The notes under the pieces were generated by a model. It was not told the DNA's origin. It ran no database searches and worked only from the letters and a program-made list of their open reading frames with translations. DNA of 6,357 nt from Planctomycetales bacterium (GTDB lineage Bacteria > Planctomycetota > Phycisphaerae > SM23-33): contig DAOVLV010000117.1 of assembly GCA_030631085.1 (NCBI GenBank), positions 1 to 6,357 of the forward strand. The letters run 5' to 3'. Position numbers and translations under genes: made by a program. Of this stretch, positions 6,095-6,357 are shown one piece after another; the stretch's first letter is position 1; the number at the start of each line of letters is the position of its first letter.

Positions 6095-6327
6095 TCGTAA
6101 AGATATTTATTGGAGTAACAATTATGTGCATGAACGTTCAACTCGTCGCTGCCGACAATCCAGTCAAACCGCCGACGGCCCAAACCGCGCTGAAAACTCT
6201 CAAAAAGGCCCACCCGCGTCTGATACTGACAGACAAACGTCTGGCCGAGTTGAAAGAGTTGATGAAGCGCGATCCGCTGCTGAAGAAATGTTACAAAGAC
6301 GTGCTGAAACAGGCCGACGAGTATTGC
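5927..6327 (+). repeat. Duplicated junction segment, copy 2
   Basis: Counterpart of 3819-4221. Homology begins abruptly at the CGT codon at 5927; both copies carry AGTG or a near match just before it, which may mark a short-homology breakpoint. Homology probably continues past the window end, as the second lyase is still open there. Confidence 0.9.
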
Positions 6328-6357
6328 AACGCCAAGCCGCTGGTGCATCGCATACCC
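6091..6357 (+). CDS. Second heparinase II/III-family lyase, N-terminal part (3' end outside window)
   Basis: 89 codons, open to the window end. It is a paralogue of the lyase at 3985-5823: signal peptide MIVKIFIGVTIMCMN with cleavage likely after AA21, then PVKPPTA, and HPRLILTDKRLAELKELMKRD, with no indel through the ADEYC segment (bases 6325-6327). It then diverges to AKPLVHRIP, which is closer to the usual family form than the first copy's KPPLKYKKIG. The start ATG 6091 is secured by AAAGGAG (6077-6083) at 7-base spacing. It overlaps the stop of the hydrolase remnant by ATGA, so in the ancestral arrangement the two were translationally coupled. Whether the full gene is intact cannot be told here; the divergence after residue 79 suggests the two lyases differ in substrate binding (inference). 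Confidence 0.88.
   Translation, partial: MIVKIFIGVTIMCMNVQLVAADNPVKPPTAQTALKTLKKAHPRLILTDKRLAELKELMKRDPLLKKCYKDVLKQADEYCNAKPLVHRIP

Noticed and set aside
1..6357. tRNA, rRNA, CRISPR array or insertion sequence
   Set aside because: No cloverleaf, regularly spaced repeats, transposase-like protein or terminal inverted repeats were seen on either strand.

Overview
The window looks like a bacterial chromosome segment of fairly high G+C. Three things point to the PVC group, planctomycetes or lentisphaerae, probably an environmental genome: the style of the glutaminyl-tRNA synthetase, the polysaccharide-degradation cassette with an exported heparinase II/III-type lyase, and the roomy, weakly organised intergenic spaces. 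This placement is an inference from general character, not from a marker gene.

Region 1 (1-487) is the 3' end of glnS, a housekeeping gene. Region 2 (about 488-2400) is a small accessory block, visibly richer in A+T than its surroundings in places. It holds a forward gene for an HNH_5-type nuclease, facing a reverse-strand pair: a small protein of unknown function followed 18 bases later by a dCTP deaminase/dUTPase-fold protein. The pair has a plausible promoter at 2368-2396. Region 3 (2400-6357) is a carbohydrate-degradation cluster on the forward strand. It starts with a cytoplasmic glycoside-hydrolase-like TIM-barrel protein (2550-3971), followed 13 bases later by an exported heparinase II/III-type polysaccharide lyase (3985-5823). 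After this comes a broken second copy: the last ~48 codons of a glycoside hydrolase paralogue (5927-6094), overlapping by ATGA the start of a second lyase gene (6091 to the window end).

The two lyases and the hydrolase tails are clearly paralogous at both DNA and protein level, so the cluster grew by tandem duplication of the hydrolase-lyase junction, with most of the second hydrolase gene missing. The likely division of labour is that the lyases cleave a uronic-acid-containing polysaccharide outside the cytoplasm and the hydrolase-like protein acts on products inside. The substrate cannot be read from the sequence. The most noteworthy points are the duplicated cassette with its hydrolase remnant, an apparently absent nucleophile in the hydrolase-like protein, and a perfect in-frame 15-bp tandem duplication inside the dCTP deaminase gene.
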